Assembly: GCA_014281115.1 (NCBI GenBank) | Contig: JACONQ010000009.1 | Span: 124,001-188,000, forward strand | Direction of reading: 5' to 3' | Length of the DNA: 64,000 bases | Origin: Laburnicola sp. R22_1 | Taxonomy: Eukaryota; Ascomycota; Dothideomycetes; Pleosporales; Didymosphaeriaceae | Part shown: in pieces, positions 44,568 to 55,652 of the stretch | Numbering within the stretch: the stretch's first letter is position 1 | Layout of the letters: every line of letters starts with the position of its first letter | Made by a program: the position numbers and the translations under genes | Notes under the pieces: generated by a model | Database searches by the model: none | Told to the model about the DNA's origin: nothing | Seen by the model: only the letters and a program-made list of their open reading frames with translations

Positions 44568-46356
44568 AAACTATTCAGCGCTAACAACGTACCGTACTAC
44601 GCGTAATAGTACGTCCCATAGTACGTCCTATACGCCGTACGTACATAGCTGCCTTCTAGGTTGTACTATAGCTGTAATTTGTATATAGACAAGGCGTAAT
44701 TATAGCTCTATAGAAGCCTTTTTATAAGCTTTTAACGCGACCTTTTAGTATTTTAAAGGGCTATTTTTAGCTATTTTTTGCCCTTTTTAGTATAGTATAA
44801 GCTTAGATTATAGGGGGACCTAGTAGGCCTTTATTATAGTAGAATTTTCTAGTACTCCTTAAGTAATAACTTATTAGCTTTTGCCTATAATATACTATAA
44901 AATATATAGTTCTAGGCCTTATAATTATCTTAAAGTACTTTTAATTATCGCCCTTACTATACTACTATATTATAAAGGCTTAACGCCGCCTTTACTACTA
45001 CTAGTAATAGTAGGTATATATTATTAGAGTTATCTATATTATATAAGAGTACTTTAGGTAGTATAAAAAGATTATATATCTAGTAGCTAAATTATTATAT
45101 AGGAAAGGCCTTTAATATTAATTAGCACCGTCTTTAGTATAATAATTACTATCTAGTTACTAATAGAGTTAGGTATAAAGTCTACTATAAATTATAGCTT
45201 AAGGGTAAGCGCGCGTCTATATCTATATAGTAATATAGAGCTAAGTTAAAGTACCTAGAGGATAATATAGTTAGTAAGATAATCTTCTAGCTATATAAGG
45301 ACTATTACCTTATATAAAGATAAGCTAATTACTAGCGCGTTAATAGTATAGCGTATATTAAAGGCTACTTTAGAAAGGCCTATAAAGTTAACCTAGATAT
45401 TAGATTATTACCTATTATAGAGACTGTAAAGCCTAAAAATCTATAGAATAAAGCTACTAGCGCGTAGTTAATAGTGTCGCATACGCTATAGTAAGAAGAG
45501 GAGCTCTAAAGTGCCTTTATTAACTAGATAATTGCTACAGATTTAAGCTTTTTAATAGCAATATTAGTAGCTATATAGGGTCTTCTAATATAAAATTAAA
45601 CGAACCTTTTGCGCGCCCTACTAGCTAGCTATATTATGCTATTAAAATATATATAATTAAGCCTAGTAGATTAAAAGGAGGAGGTTATAAAGATTTTATA
45701 TATATTGTTAAATAAAATAAGTATAAGTTATAATCTATAGATATTACTAAATAATATAAGCTTTCTTGGAGTTATTGCTTACTTTATTAGTAAGATAGTT
45801 ATTTCGCTCTAGTGCCCTTATTAATAAGGGACTTAGTAGTTTTTTAATATTAACTTTTTATAATTTAGATACTTAACACTAATAACGTAACCTACTTATT
45901 ATCTTCTATAATATTTTTAGTAACTATATAGTAGCTGTATAAGCTTAAGTTATTATTTAGGTTATCTATAAGTACAGCTTTAAGCAAAAATTTTATTATT
46001 TTATAGGTAATAATATAAGTAATAATAATATAAAGTTTATTAAGTAAATTAACTTATTAACTAGCCTTAATATTAGAAGTTAATACTAATATATTTTATT
46101 AGTAGCCCGGACAGATTAGTCCGCCAGATAGTTTTTCTTAGCAACTTTAAGGTCCCTTATAACTTATTATAAAACACCACTAATATTACTTTATAGTAAC
46201 TTATAATAATCTACTATAACTTATAATAAACTAAGTTACTATTTAATCTACTTTTTACGTTGTGTAGTCTCTTTGCGCAGCTATAGCAGCTGCGTAAAGC
46301 TAAGAAGTCTTTCTTAGTAGTATAAACTTATAATAAGACTCCCTATAATATATAAT

Positions 46357-46648
46357 TGTCAGATAGACAGTCACTGTGAAATCCAGTGGGTAGGTGTGTA
46401 CGATCATATGGCCCCTTACAGTGGTAATCAGTGTAAATCACAGTGATTTCACTGTGAAATACACTAAGGAGGCTGGCGCACTACTGTTTTACACTGCCCC
46501 TGTACTAGTCTAAATAGTACTAGTGCGGCTTAGTACTAGATAGTTACTTCTCGAGGTAGCCGAGCTTCTCCGACAGAACACACACAATCAATCAATCAAC
46601 CCACCACTTTTCCATCTCAACTCATCAAGAATACCCGTATATTTGACA
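46357..46648 (+). repeat. 5' LTR of the copia element
   Basis: 292 bp, TGTCA..TGACA. Contains several CACAGTG/CACTGTG inverted motifs (for example AATCACAGTGATTTCACTGT) and an ACTAGTCTAAATAGTACTAG palindromic stretch, which may fold or bind regulators. No clear TATA box. Confidence 0.92.
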
Positions 46649-46684
46649 ATTAAGAGTCTCACTGCCTCAATCAAGCTGATTATT

Positions 46685-47947
46685 ATGTCTTTATCGACGC
46701 TCAGAGATCCCACAGTGATCCTATCCGATTACTCGAACTATACACCATGGCTAAGGCAAATCAAAGCCCGCGCCCAATCTCTAGGGATCTGGGATATCAT
46801 CGACCCAGACCAAGAGATCCAACCTATGACCCAACTAGTCATTCCAATCCCACCGAACATCAGTGTTGGCTATGCACCAAGCCCAGCGTTTATCAACGCG
46901 AATACCGACAACCCTCGCGCACGCCCAACAAGGCCGTCAGACCTGTCGACGACTGGCGTAAGGGCGTACAGAGAGGATTACGACCTCTATAAGGATCAAC
47001 TCGAAACTTTCAAGTTACTCGACCGAAGGTACGAACAACAGAAGGCGAACCTCGACAAGATAGTTGCCCTCATTCAATCAACGACCTCGGCACACTTGCA
47101 GACCAATTGCTGCACCCCAGATCAATCAATCAGACAATGGATCATCAACCTCACAAACACGGTTGGGGTAGACCAAAACGACGAACTACGACGAGCGAGG
47201 ATCAGATACCAAGACGCTCTCAAGCCCATGAGATCAGCTGGATCATGGTCCACCTGGCTCACTGAGTACGATCATGCAGCAACAGAAGCAGAGCACAATA
47301 GTGTGCCAGAACTTACGTTGCTAGACTCAGTCAAACAAGATTTTATGAAGGCGGTTACCAACGTCGCATCCCAGTGGGTTACAACCTTCATGCAACATGG
47401 GAATAAGGACCCGAACACTTCAAGAAAAGATATGGTGAAACTCTTCCGAGATCAAATGGCGATGCAGCACCCGATCAAGGGTAAACAAAGGGGCGCCTTT
47501 GCTGTTGCAGGACCATCTCTCGCTGACGGTGGTGCACCCACCCAGACCGCAGATGGGGACGCCCATCCTGTGGATGAAGCAGTATCACTCAAGCGAGGCA
47601 GATCACGCGCCAAGAAAGCTGGCTCTAAAGCCAAATCCAAGCAGTCCGCGAACACAGACGATGAGCCAACGGCAGTTGGTGGCCAGAGAGGATCATACCC
47701 CAAGTGCCCTGCTTGTGAACAACGCCATAGTCTGCAAGACTGCTTTTACGCATTTCCTGACAAGGCACCTGATTGGTTTCAACCGAAGCCAGCAATGAAG
47801 GCCCTTATGAAGTTCAGGATGGAAAATGACCCTGCGCTTATAGAGAGCGTAAGATCCGTAAAGCGTCCAAGATCACAGACACCAAGAATCAAACAATCAA
47901 GCACTCCTACTCCAACTCGAATCACTGAGATTACTGACGATGAATGA
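46685..47947 (+). CDS. gag: copia Gag protein
   Basis: Nucleocapsid/capsid protein, 420 aa from the ATG at 46,685 (MSLSTLRDPTVILSDYSNYT). The frame is open further upstream into the LTR without an ATG. The first part holds the capsid-like helical region with WLRQIKARAQSLGIWDIIDP, typical of copia Gag. The C-terminal third is Lys/Arg/Ala rich with basic stretches (KRGRSRAKKAGSKAKSK). It is followed by a zinc-knuckle-like CPACEQRHSLQDC, spacing C-x2-C-x3-H-x4-C, one residue shorter than the canonical CCHC. It ends at TGA followed directly by CTA, with pol continuing in the same frame, so part of the product is probably extended by readthrough. Confidence 0.9.
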   Translation: MSLSTLRDPTVILSDYSNYTPWLRQIKARAQSLGIWDIIDPDQEIQPMTQLVIPIPPNISVGYAPSPAFINANTDNPRARPTRPSDLSTTGVRAYREDYDLYKDQLETFKLLDRRYEQQKANLDKIVALIQSTTSAHLQTNCCTPDQSIRQWIINLTNTVGVDQNDELRRARIRYQDALKPMRSAGSWSTWLTEYDHAATEAEHNSVPELTLLDSVKQDFMKAVTNVASQWVTTFMQHGNKDPNTSRKDMVKLFRDQMAMQHPIKGKQRGAFAVAGPSLADGGAPTQTADGDAHPVDEAVSLKRGRSRAKKAGSKAKSKQSANTDDEPTAVGGQRGSYPKCPACEQRHSLQDCFYAFPDKAPDWFQPKPAMKALMKFRMENDPALIESVRSVKRPRSQTPRIKQSSTPTPTRITEITDDE

Positions 47948-47950
47948 CTA
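47945..47950 (+). promoter_or_regulatory. leaky stop TGA CTA between gag and pol
   Basis: The gag terminator TGA is followed immediately by CTA and G, the best-known high-readthrough context in animals and fungi. The frame after it is pol and stays open for 1178 codons. Readthrough would make Gag-Pol at a low ratio. Confidence 0.75.
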
Positions 47951-50900
47951 GATGGCAGACAAATCACCGTCCTCTCAGCGAGCTTTAATGCTATCGCAGC
48001 CTCCTACCACTCAGACCCGAACACCTACCCACTACGTTACTCCGCGATCCTCGATTCTGGCACAACCTGCCATATCTTCAACGATATCGATCGTTTCGTC
48101 ACGCTGCGACCACCGTCGCCAGGAGACTTCATATGGGCGGGATCATCACGAGTTTGGATAAGGGGATATGGGAGTGTCCATCTACACGTCAAAAGCGTAC
48201 AAGGAAATAGGGTACTAAGGCTAGACAACATCGCCTACTGCCCTGATCTGCTATGCAACCTAGTGTCTTTCCGATTACTCCGCAGGCAAGGCCTCTGGTG
48301 GGACACAAAGGCAGATCCAACAACAATCAAGAGAAGGGACAATACAGTCCTAGCCGAACTTCAAGAACTCTACGGTCAATGGGTACTAGAATACATGCCC
48401 GAACAAAATCGTACTATACACAATAGTACGTATGCCACACACAAAATCACCACGCGCACCGCACGACGAGCGCAGAAGGCAGACGCCATCACCTGGCACA
48501 AACGACTAGGCCACCCAGGTCCCCAGGCACTAGAACACACTGTGAATCACTGTGAGGGGGTGCGGCTCAAAGGACTTACTACGGTCCAATGCGACGCTTG
48601 CGGCAGATCAAAGCTTAAGCGACAAATCAGACGACAACCTAGGCAAATCAATAACGGTCCTGGTGAGAGAGTCGCTATAGACTTTCACGACTACGAAGAT
48701 CAGAGCTTTACCGGCGAGAAAAGCCAGATGCTCATCACCGATCGATTCTCAGGCATGGCTTGGGACTTCTATTTCAAAGACAACCGACCAGCACGAACAA
48801 TCATCAAGTTGCTGAAGGAATTTGTACAATTCATGAAAGTACAATTCAATGTGACTATCAAAGTCATTGAATCCGACAATGAGATCTTCTCAGTCAAACA
48901 AGACGTTCACAGGTGGTGCATCAGTGAAGGTATCGTTATTGAGCCTTCAGCACCTGACACCCAAGCTCAAAATGGAGGAGCTGAACGCTCAGGGGGTGTA
49001 ATTAAGGAGAAGGGTCGTGCAATGCGACTTGACGCCAACCTTCCCTTCAACCTATGGCCAGAAATCACACGAGCGGCCGTATACCTATACAATCGAACTC
49101 CAAACTACGCCAACCGATGGCGATCACCACACGAAGTATTCTTTACGACAGTTGCTTACCAAAACGGCATTGTCACTCAACCAAAGAAACCGAACCAGGC
49201 TCACCTCAGGGCCTATGGCTGTAAAGCCTTCGCCTTGACCGACGATACAAAACGCGGCAAGAGCAAGCTCCAAAGGTTAGACCCAAAGGCATGGGTTGGA
49301 TACCTAGTGGGCTACCGATCATCAAACATCTGGAGGGTATGGATCCCACCACTCAACAAAGTTATCAGCACACGCGACGTCATCTTTGACGAAGATAAGG
49401 TGTTCTCAGGCAAAACAGAAGATCTGTTGGACAACCTTATGCACAGTACTACTGAAGAGATTGCTGCATGGACCCGATCAGTGGAGTTGCCACCTCCACC
49501 ACCCGAACAAGAAAACACTGAATCCTTCTATGAGGATGAGTCGATCACTGACTCACGCAATCGCGAGGATGAGGAGGACCCTCCGGGGTACTATCAGGGG
49601 AGGAAGATCAATTACACCTACCCAACACCACCGGCGACACCTCCGCCTGTCACATTACTTGCCCAATCAATGGCGAGTTTTAAAGACGATCAACATGAAC
49701 AAGTACCCATAGGATCAACACAGCCAGATCAACGTGCTGTGCCATGGGCAGCCGCTTTCCTAGCCGGAACACAGGCAGGTAGCAGAGGCAAATACAAGGG
49801 GAAGCCGCTCGACAAAGCGCAATTCAATCGCATGCTTGCAGCAGGAAAGAAACCCCACCAAAGTGAATTGCCGGAGCCTCCATCTTGCGGAACACGGTTA
49901 GAAGACCACCCGCTATTCAACATGTGGAAGGATGCTGAGCGAGTACACCTACAAAGCCACAAAGAGATGAGGTCTTGGAGTGAGGTGCCCGTTGCCCCAG
50001 TGCGATCACGCGGCCACCAAATCCTCGACTGCATGTGGGTGTATACATACAAACTCGACAAACATCATCGATTTCAGAAGTGCAAGGCTAGGTTGGTAGT
50101 ACGTGGAGATCAACAACGCCACCTTACTACTCAAGACACCTACGCCGCAACCCTCGCAGGACGATCATTTCGCCTACTCATGGCTATGGCAGCTCGGTAT
50201 GACCTAGAGCTCAGCCAGTACGACGTCACCAACGCTTTCGTCCATGCGAAACTGGACAGAGAACTCTACATGAGAATGCCCCGAGGTTATACCCGACCCG
50301 GCACTATCCTACAGTTGCATAAGGCACTATATGGTCTTCGAATCTCACCACTGCTGTGGCAGAGAGAATTTACCAGTGCTCTTAAGGATCTCGGTTTTGC
50401 CGCAGTCCCTCATGAGCCTTGCTGTATGATCAAAGACGGCATCATTATATTCTTCTATGTAGACGACCTTATCGTCGCCTACTTAAGGGATCAGAAACAC
50501 GCTGCTGACGCAGTAATAAAAAAGATAAGTACAAAGTTCACCCTTACTGGAGGTAACGATCTTCAGTGGTTTCTAGGGATTGAAATCGTCAGAGACCGTG
50601 CAAGTAGGCAACTCTGGCTATCACAGGCGTCCTATGTGGACAAGATCAGTCGCCTTATCGACCGACGCGACCTCAAACACGAAACCCCAATGTCAGCAGT
50701 CGAACTGCTACCTCGAGAAGGACTCGCTACAAAGGCAGAGATCAACCGATACCAGCGAAAGATAGGATCAATCCTGTACGCTGCAGTAACCACGCGCCCT
50801 GATATCGCTTTCGCAAGCTCCCGATTATCGCGCTTCCTATCAAATCCCAGCGACGACCATCACAAAGCCGCCGACCGTGTACTGCTATACTTATCCTCCA

Positions 50901-51484
50901 CCCAATCACTAGGGCTACGCTTTGGAGATGCAGACACCTACGAGGTTGCTAGCGACGCGTCGTTTGCAGACAATACCCTCGACAGAAAGAGCTCGCAAGG
51001 ATACATCATTAAGCTGTTTGGTGGACTTGTCGCCTGGAAGGCAAACAAACAAGACACTGTCACCACTTCGACAACTGAAGCTGAGTTGCTGGCACTCTCA
51101 CAGGTTGCAAAGGAGGCACTCTTTACGGCTCGGTTGATCGCTGAACTCAAGATCAAACTCTCATCCTCAACAATCACCATCAATTGCGACAATCAACAAA
51201 CTATCCGACTTGTTACCGAAGAAATTGCCAAGTTACAAACAAAGCTTAGGCACGTCGACATACACAATCATTGGCTTCGACAAGAAGTAGTACGTGGAGC
51301 TATCAAAATCCAGTACCAACAATCAGAAGAAATAGCAGCAGATGGCCTTACAAAGGCTCTGCCAGCTGGCAAATGGACTAAGTTCGTAAATCAACTCGGA
51401 CTTGAAGACGTCAGGGGTAGGATCACCGACCAAGAGGTCGACCTTGACGAATTGGAAGACAGGATGGAAGCTTTTGGACTATGA
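47948..51484 (+). CDS. pol: copia Pol polyprotein: protease, integrase, RT, RNase H
   Basis: 1178 codons downstream of the gag stop in the same frame; no usual ATG lies before the protease, which implies expression as Gag-Pol. Counting from the first codon: protease motif ILDSGTTCH (about residue 36); integrase zinc H184, H189, C215, C218 (WHKRLGHPG..QCDACG); catalytic D245 (AIDFHDYED), D310 (ESDNE) and E346 (GGAERSGG) with D35E spacing; reverse transcriptase with CKARLVVRGDQQ, QYDVTNAFVHAKLDRELYM, YGLRISPLLWQ and YVDD at about 837; RNase H with VASDASFADN, TEAELLALSQ and HVDIHNHWLR. Integrase before RT is the Ty1/copia order. All catalytic residues are present. Confidence 0.95.
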   Translation, partial: LDGRQITVLSASFNAIAASYHSDPNTYPLRYSAILDSGTTCHIFNDIDRFVTLRPPSPGDFIWAGSSRVWIRGYGSVHLHVKSVQGNRVLRLDNIAYCPDLLCNLVSFRLLRRQGLWWDTKADPTTIKRRDNTVLAELQELYGQWVLEYMPEQNRTIHNSTYATHKITTRTARRAQKADAITWHKRLGHPGPQALEHTVNHCEGVRLKGLTTVQCDACGRSKLKRQIRRQPRQINNGPGERVAIDFHDYEDQSFTGEKSQMLITDRFSGMAWDFYFKDNRPARTIIKLLKEFVQFMKVQFNVTIKVIESDNEIFSVKQDVHRWCISEGIVIEPSAPDTQAQNGGAERSGGVIKEKGRAMRLDANLPFNLWPEITRAAVYLYNRTPNYANRWRSPHEVFFTTVAYQNGIVTQPKKPNQAHLRAYGCKAFALTDDTKRGKSKLQRLDPKAWVGYLVGYRSSNIWRVWIPPLNKVISTRDVIFDEDKVFSGKTEDLLDNLMHSTTEEIAAWTRSVELPPPPPEQENTESFYEDESITDSRNREDEEDPPGYYQGRKINYTYPTPPATPPPVTLLAQSMASFKDDQHEQVPIGSTQPDQRAVPWAAAFLAGTQAGSRGKYKGKPLDKAQFNRMLAAGKKPHQSELPEPPSCGTRLEDHPLFNMWKDAERVHLQSHKEMRSWSEVPVAPVRSRGHQILDCMWVYTYKLDKHHRFQKCKARLVVRGDQQRHLTTQDTYAATLAGRSFRLLMAMAARYDLELSQYDVTNAFVHAKLDRELYMRMPRGYTRPGTILQLHKALYGLRISPLLWQREFTSALKDLGFAAVPHEPCCMIKDGIIIFFYVDDLIVAYLRDQKHAADAVIKKISTKFTLTGGNDLQWFLGIEIVRDRASRQLWLSQASYVDKISRLIDRRDLKHETPMSAVELLPREGLATKAEINRYQRKIGSILYAAVTTRPDIAFASSRLSRFLSNPSDDHHKAADRVLLYLSSTQSLGLRFGDADTYEVASDASFADNTLDRKSSQGYIIKLFGGLVAWKANKQDTVTTSTTEAELLALSQVAKEALFTARLIAELKIKLSSSTITINCDNQQTIRLVTEEIAKLQTKLRHVDIHNHWLRQEVVRGAIKIQYQQSEEIAADGLTKALPAGKWTKFVNQLGLEDVRGRITDQEVDLDELEDRMEAFGL

Positions 51485-51543
51485 GTTATAGTACGGCTGC
51501 GAAGAATTGGGTCCAGCTTGAGATGGTTCCAAGCTGAGGGGTG

Positions 51544-51835
51544 TGTCAGATAGACAGTCACTGTGAAATCCAGTGGGTAGGTGTGTACGATCATATGGCC
51601 CCTTACAGTGGTAATCAGTGTAAATCACAGTGATTTCACTGTGAAATACACTAAGGAGGCTGGCGCACTACTGTTTTACACTGCCCCTGTACTAGTCTAA
51701 ATAGTACTAGTGCGGCTTAGTACTAGATAGTTACTTCTCGAGGTAGCCGAGCTTCTCCGACAGAACACACACAATCAATCAATCAACCCACCACTTTTCC
51801 ATCTCAACTCATCAAGAATACCCGTATATTTGACA
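51544..51835 (+). repeat. 3' LTR of the copia element
   Basis: 292 bp, base for base the same as the 5' LTR by eye, preceded by the purine-rich tract AAGCTGAGGGGTG. Identity of LTRs indicates a recent insertion. Confidence 0.92.
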
Positions 51836-52089
51836 ATAATATATTATCTACTATACTATATATAGGTAATATATAGTATACTTATTATAATTTATAGTGA
51901 AGCACACTATATCTTAAGTAGTACTTTATCTAATTTTTAGTTATTAAGTGCGTACTATTGCAAGATAAAGTTAACCTATTATTTTTAGCCTTATAGTAAC
52001 CTATAATAAAATTACTCTAATTTACTATTAACACTATCTAAAAATAAGCCACTATAGGTAATATTTAACTTCTTCTCTATCTCTTTATT

Positions 52090-53530
52090 TATCTAATAGG
52101 TCCTTGCGTTGTGCCTAGGCTCTTTACACCTTTTATAGCGGCGTTGTGTTAAGAGACCTACCTCTTCCTTACTACTACCTTACGCCCTTTTTAATAACTT
52201 CACCCTAATAGAAGGGCTTTCTACTTCTAAATCTACTCCCTAAGTAAAGTCTAGCGTCTTATCTTTCTAAATGCGCTTTCTTTTACGCGTTTTTTACTTT
52301 GTTAGAACTTTAATTTCTTAAGTTCCTTAATATAGGTCTCTTAAAGTATACTATAGTAGAGTATAAGTTTAGCACCTTTTCTAAGCTATAAGTAGCTTGA
52401 TTTAGTATTAAGTAGAGGCTAAATAAAAGAGTTGCGTACAAGCTTTAACTAGAATCTAAACTTAAGGATATTACTTAGGGTCCTAGCTTACTATAGTGTA
52501 TCTAGTAGAGTACTTTAAGGTAGAGTGTAAATACTCATATTAAGGCAATCTACTACTACTAACGCATTTAAAAAAATAAGTCTAAAGGCCTTAAAGACTT
52601 TCTTATAGTTTTCTAGTATAAATATATTAAAAAACGCGTTATAAAAGACTAGTAGGAAGCCCTCTTTATTAATATAAAAGACATATTAGTGCGCTAAGTC
52701 CTATACGCGCTAAAAGTACTTTAGCTTTAGTAGCGCAAAATAGACTATATTAAGCAGCTAAAGAATATAAAATAAGTGCGCTAGCATATAGAGTGTTAGA
52801 ATCTTCTATTTTAGGCAATAATTCTTAAAATTCTAGAAGTAGTAGCTTTTATAGCTATCTAGAATAAGTAACCTCTATAACTCTACTATGCACAGTCTTA
52901 TATACGCGTTAAAGTGCTTTAACTACGCAACTTTAAGCTTGTTATTAGTCTAGCTAGTCTTAGAGACTAAGAGCTTCTAATTATAGGAGATACTAGTCTC
53001 TTTATACTACGCTAAGATATAAACTCGCCCTTTATAAATAATAAAGGGTAGAGTAGTATACCTAGCAGCGCAAATACTTTAAATTACTATAACCTACTTA
53101 TAGTTGCCTAGCTAAATAAGTATAGGTTAAGAATATCTTTTTAAACTAGTTATAACCTTTATTAAGCTAATAACTACTATCTAGAAGCCTATCTTATTAA
53201 AGTTATAGATGTCTTTATTCTACACTCTATACTTAGCTTTTGTAACCTCTACTAGCTAAAACTACGCGTTTATAATCTTTAGGTCTTTCTATTATATTCT
53301 CTATTAGTTCTTCGCTTAATTAAAAGCTATTTTAAGCTTAGGTACGCGCTTTATAAAGCGCTAAGTCTAGTATTATTTTATAGAGTCTCTATACCGCGTA
53401 GCTAGTAGTTTGTTAGCTATATCTTTTATCTTACCTAGTTAGGGTGCAAATTTTTACAAATCTAGATTAAGGATATACTATATAAGCGTCTACTCTTTAG
53501 TTATAGTAAACTTTGCTATGCCTAATTATA
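52090..53530 (-). pseudogene. decayed pogo/Fot1 transposase of A2
   Basis: Collinear with the A1 transposase and more heavily mutated. The first catalytic motif reads FNKIGF (about 53,206-53,186) instead of FDETGF, and the C-terminal zinc knuckle (about 52,145-52,095) has lost cysteines. No open frame remains. Confidence 0.7.
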
Positions 53531-53726
53531 TATCTGCTTAGGCAGTAATTTTATTAATTTAATTACTTAGTGTAGACTTTAGAATATTATATACTATAGC
53601 AGCGCGTTATAGGCTTAAAATTTGCTTATTCTAATAGGCGTAAAAGGCAAGCTTAATTCTGCCTTCCTAATTAGATAATAACGCGTTGTATTATTAAGAC
53701 ATTATAATTTATAGTAAAGTATTGTA

Positions 53727-55594
53727 ATATGTTTATAAGCGAGCTGCGAATACAAGCGAGCTACAAACTCCACTAAGTCTCTAAGCCTTTCGCAGTATAT
53801 AAATTCACAACGCATTAATATTCTATTAATATAATAGCTATCCTAAATTAAGTAGTATCTATAGAAGCCTTCTTACACGTGCGCGAGTTGTGCCTAGGCT
53901 CCCTACAGCGCCTATAGCGCGCAGAAGCCTGCTGGCTTACAACTAACTGCGCCTTGCCTTGTCGTATTTCTTCCTCTAGTTGCTGCTTAACAGCCTTTTA
54001 AGCAATAATATCCTCTCCCTCTGCATTTAATAGAGTGCCTCACTTTTAGATCTGCTTCTTTTTGCGCTGTTTACGCGTTATAGCTACCTTATTTACTCTT
54101 TATAAAGTAGCTATCTCCTCGCGTATAAGCACTATTAAATGCGCTATTCTCTTAGCGCCTCTTGTAAGCTAATTAAGCAACTAAATAACTAAGGTAGAAG
54201 AGGATACCTAATGCCTTCAAATCCACTCACGAACTAGAGTTAACTAAGCGCCTAGCTCACGTGCGTTGCTTAGTGTTGCAGACTCCCATAGAGCCTCTAG
54301 TAGGGCTACTAGCGCTAGCGCTGGCGACAGTGTACAAAGCTTAATATTAAGCTTTAAGAGCACTACTTCTAGATTATATAGAACTAGCCTAGAGTCTTAA
54401 AAGCTTGCGTAGATATTCTCCTTTATAATTAACTAGTTGTAGGCGATGCAAAAGGCTAGTAGAAACTTAAGCTTAGTAATATGATTAATATAGTTGCGTA
54501 TTAGGCCCTTAACCTAGCGCCTATACGCCCGCTTTAACGGCAAGAAGCAGCCTATGTTAAGTGGCTGTAGGAGGTGTGACGAATATAGTGGCATATATAG
54601 GGTATAGATCTTATTCTCCCTGCAGATCTCTTAGAATTTAAGTAAGTTGTGGCTCTTATAGCTATTAAGTATTAGGAGCTAACGCGCGCCTACTCTACGC
54701 TCTACTGTATGCTTAGCTTAATAAAGTGCTGTAGCCAGGCAACACTAAGCTTATTTGTAGTCCACCTATTGTCGCTAAGACTAATAGTCTAGTTACCTAG
54801 TATATTGTCGCCCTTGTACTAGGCCGAGAGGTGGTACTTACTAGCGAAGATAACAAAGGGTGGGATTGCCTACCTAGTAGCGTTAATTCTGTGAATTGTC
54901 GTCACCCACTCACAATTGCCTAGCTGGATCGCTTTTGGCTAACTATGTCTCTCTAAGCCTATAACAACTAGCTGGGAGGATATCTTGCCTATTATAAAGC
55001 TAGTCTCGTCGAAGTTAAAGGTGTCCTTATTGCAGATACTATAGGTGGCCTTTGTACGTACTACTAGCTCAAACTAGGCCTGTATAGCTGTCGGATCCTC
55101 GTAGAGGGCTCGCTATTAATTGTAGGCTCAATTAAATCGTGTTATAAGGCTGTCTGTTTGCTTAATAAAGTTTCTAGGCCACTGCTAGCCAATATAGCCT
55201 GCGCTACGCTTAGCAAGTAGCTTATTTGCTATATCTTGTATAGCACCTAGAGTAGGCGCAAAGCCTCGCGAATCTAGGTTAAGTATATGCTTAATAATAA
55301 CCTCCTCTTCTAGCTTAGTAAGCTTCTTTAATTTAGGCTTATAATTGCGTTGCATAGTAGTTCTAGCGCGTTAGTTGCGAAGCGTGCTTTTAGGAACGTT
55401 AAACATTGCTGCAGCACAATTAACGCTTTGGATCTAATTCTAATTAATAGCTAAGATAGCTAGGGAGACATCTGCTTCGTTATAGGGCAATTAAATAAGT
55501 GTTAGTTAAGCTATTATAGTTAATAGGTAACGCGTTATAGAAAGTTAGTGGGGTTTACAGCTCGCTTATATTTGTAGCTCGCTTGTAAACACGT
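53727..55594 (-). mobile_element. pogo/Fot1-type DNA transposon C
   Basis: 1868 bp with inverted termini containing GTTTATAAGCGAGCT/AGCTCGCTTGTAAAC and TA duplication (53,725-53,726 and 55,595-55,596). Each terminus carries AAGCGAGCT twice at a 17-bp period. It interrupts A2 just inside the A2 right terminus. Confidence 0.85.
53870..55400 (-). pseudogene. pogo/Fot1 transposase of element C (broken)
   Basis: Minus-strand reading shows FDETSF (55,013-54,996; Gly of the motif changed to Ser), SSHLLQPLNIGCF (about 54,590-54,545) with the following KRAYRR and NHITKLKFLLAF, and a C-terminal knuckle RYRRCREPRHNSRTC (53,925-53,874) in which the first Cys is Tyr. The first catalytic Asp is intact, but stops and lost zinc ligands make it inactive. 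Confidence 0.75.
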
Positions 55595-55652
55595 TAGTCT
55601 TAGTAAAAAGTATCTGGCGGACTAATCTGTCTAGGCTACTAATAGAATATAT

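Larger units (their letters stand above)
46357..51835 (+). mobile_element. intact Ty1/copia retrotransposon, 5.5 kb
   Basis: LTRs of 292 bp at both ends look identical; the 5-bp duplication is ATAAT (46,352-46,356 and 51,836-51,840). The internal part encodes gag and pol in the same frame with one TGA between. A purine-rich stretch (GAGGGGTG) precedes the 3' LTR. The element has normal GC content inside RIP-altered DNA, so it is young and possibly competent. Confidence 0.95.
46094..55647 (-). mobile_element. pogo/Fot1-type transposon A2, with two insertions
   Basis: Same family as A1: termini TTTTATTAGTAGCCCGGACAG and the complementary CTACTAATAGAA, TA duplication (46,092-46,093 and 55,648-55,649). 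Its own sequence occupies 46,094-46,356, 51,836-53,726 and 55,595-55,647. Here both 17-bp units are present at the left end, unlike A1. Confidence 0.85.

Noticed and set aside
48037..51192. Antisense and alternative frames within the copia element
   Set aside because: Shadows of the gag-pol frame.
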